Assembly: GCA_001798185.1 (NCBI GenBank)
Contig: MGRM01000007.1
Span: 1-53,010 of the forward strand
Source of the DNA: Deltaproteobacteria bacterium RIFCSPHIGHO2_02_FULL_44_16
GTDB lineage: Bacteria > UBA10199 > 2-02-FULL-44-16
Length of the DNA stretch: 53,010 nucleotides
Reading direction: 5' to 3'
Made by a program: the position numbers and the translations under genes
Shown: piece after piece, positions 52,894 to 53,010 of the stretch
Position numbering within the stretch: the first letter of the stretch is position 1
Layout: every line of letters starts with the position of its first letter
Notes under the pieces: generated by a model
The model's input: the letters and a program-made list of their open reading frames with translations, nothing else
Told to the model about the DNA's origin: nothing
Database searches by the model: none

Positions 52894-53010
52894 CATGAGT
52901 CAACACTCTATCGTTGGTCCAATCAAGGTACATAGGTAACAAACAATACAAGGCACATCGGTAACACATGATACGGGGGCATAAAGGAGGTTTTTATGCC
53001 CTGGAAAGAG
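52882..53010 (+). mobile_element. Left end of an IS481-like insertion sequence
   Basis: Two direct repeats, AAGGTACATAGGTAACA (52925-52941) and AAGGCACATCGGTAACA (52950-52966), spaced 25 bases, precede the transposase gene and look like transposase-binding sites at an IS end. The palindrome GTCAAGTCTTGAC may mark the outer boundary. Only the left end is inside the window. Confidence 0.6.
52996..53010 (+). CDS. IS481-type transposase, first five codons
   Basis: AAAGGAGG is 5 bases before the ATG, and the reading frame begins MPWKE, the very common start of IS481-family transposases (MPWKE…, then a helix-turn-helix). The gene runs off the window, so the identification rests on five residues, the strong ribosome site and the repeats upstream. 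Confidence 0.55.

Noticed and set aside
256-52894. Shared TCAAGTCTTG at both ends of the window as element termini
   Set aside because: Only ten bases are shared, the flanks differ, and a 52-kb transposon would have to contain polA, hemB and other core genes.

Overview
The window looks like chromosomal DNA of an uncultivated Gram-negative bacterium of the broad 'deltaproteobacterial' type. The grounds are several lipoprotein and Sec signal peptides, periplasmic murein enzymes, three sigma-54 activators next to a PAS histidine kinase, an Rsb-type partner-switch module, very large lineage-specific proteins and many dispersed palindromic repeats. The taxonomic guess is inference. I saw no rRNA, tRNA or CRISPR array.

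Layout. 1-700: gene remnants, including a decayed DUF4143 ATPase 3' end on the minus strand, and a candidate sigma-54 promoter. 705-4052: two unknown genes and comEC. 4021-12756: a cell-wall block. dacB, mltD and a small lipoprotein gene lie on the minus strand; divergent from them is an operon of peptide-binding protein, DUF2233/NAGPA-like glycosidase, two Dpp/Opp-type permeases and nagZ, which together suggest murein turnover and muropeptide uptake. 13088-19499: three large unknown genes, the last a HEAT/TPR gene broken by two frameshifts. 19517-23719: an ATPase/DUF4143 protein with a strong promoter dyad, rmuC, NAD kinase and nadD. 23716-38603: five very large proteins (barrel-like, lipoprotein, secreted, vWA lipoprotein, cytoplasmic repeat protein). 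38728-46292: a signalling block of histidine kinase, three NtrC-type activators in tandem, STAS antagonist, HATPase anti-sigma kinase and GAF-PP2C phosphatase. 46294-51250: folC, hemB, polA. 51295-51841: a RHH/RelE-ParE toxin-antitoxin pair with promoter and operator. 51842-53010: gene fragments, repeats, a small unknown gene and the left end of an IS481-like insertion sequence whose transposase starts 15 bases before the window ends.

The most unusual feature is a family of about 140-150 bp palindromic elements (four full copies at 4375-4517, 13532-13669, 29111-29260 and 48443-48582; partial copies at about 13700-13769 and 32453-32504). Each has a conserved core, a variable but self-complementary tip hairpin, and outer arms of 20-23 bp that pair with each other within a copy but differ in sequence between copies. 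Two full copies lie inside open reading frames and are read in the same frame, as is known for the Rickettsia palindromic elements. Other full copies sit on stop codons (mltD, hemB). A second, much smaller palindrome (about 15-17 bp, AAAGGGGCGC-GCCCC type) also recurs inside genes.
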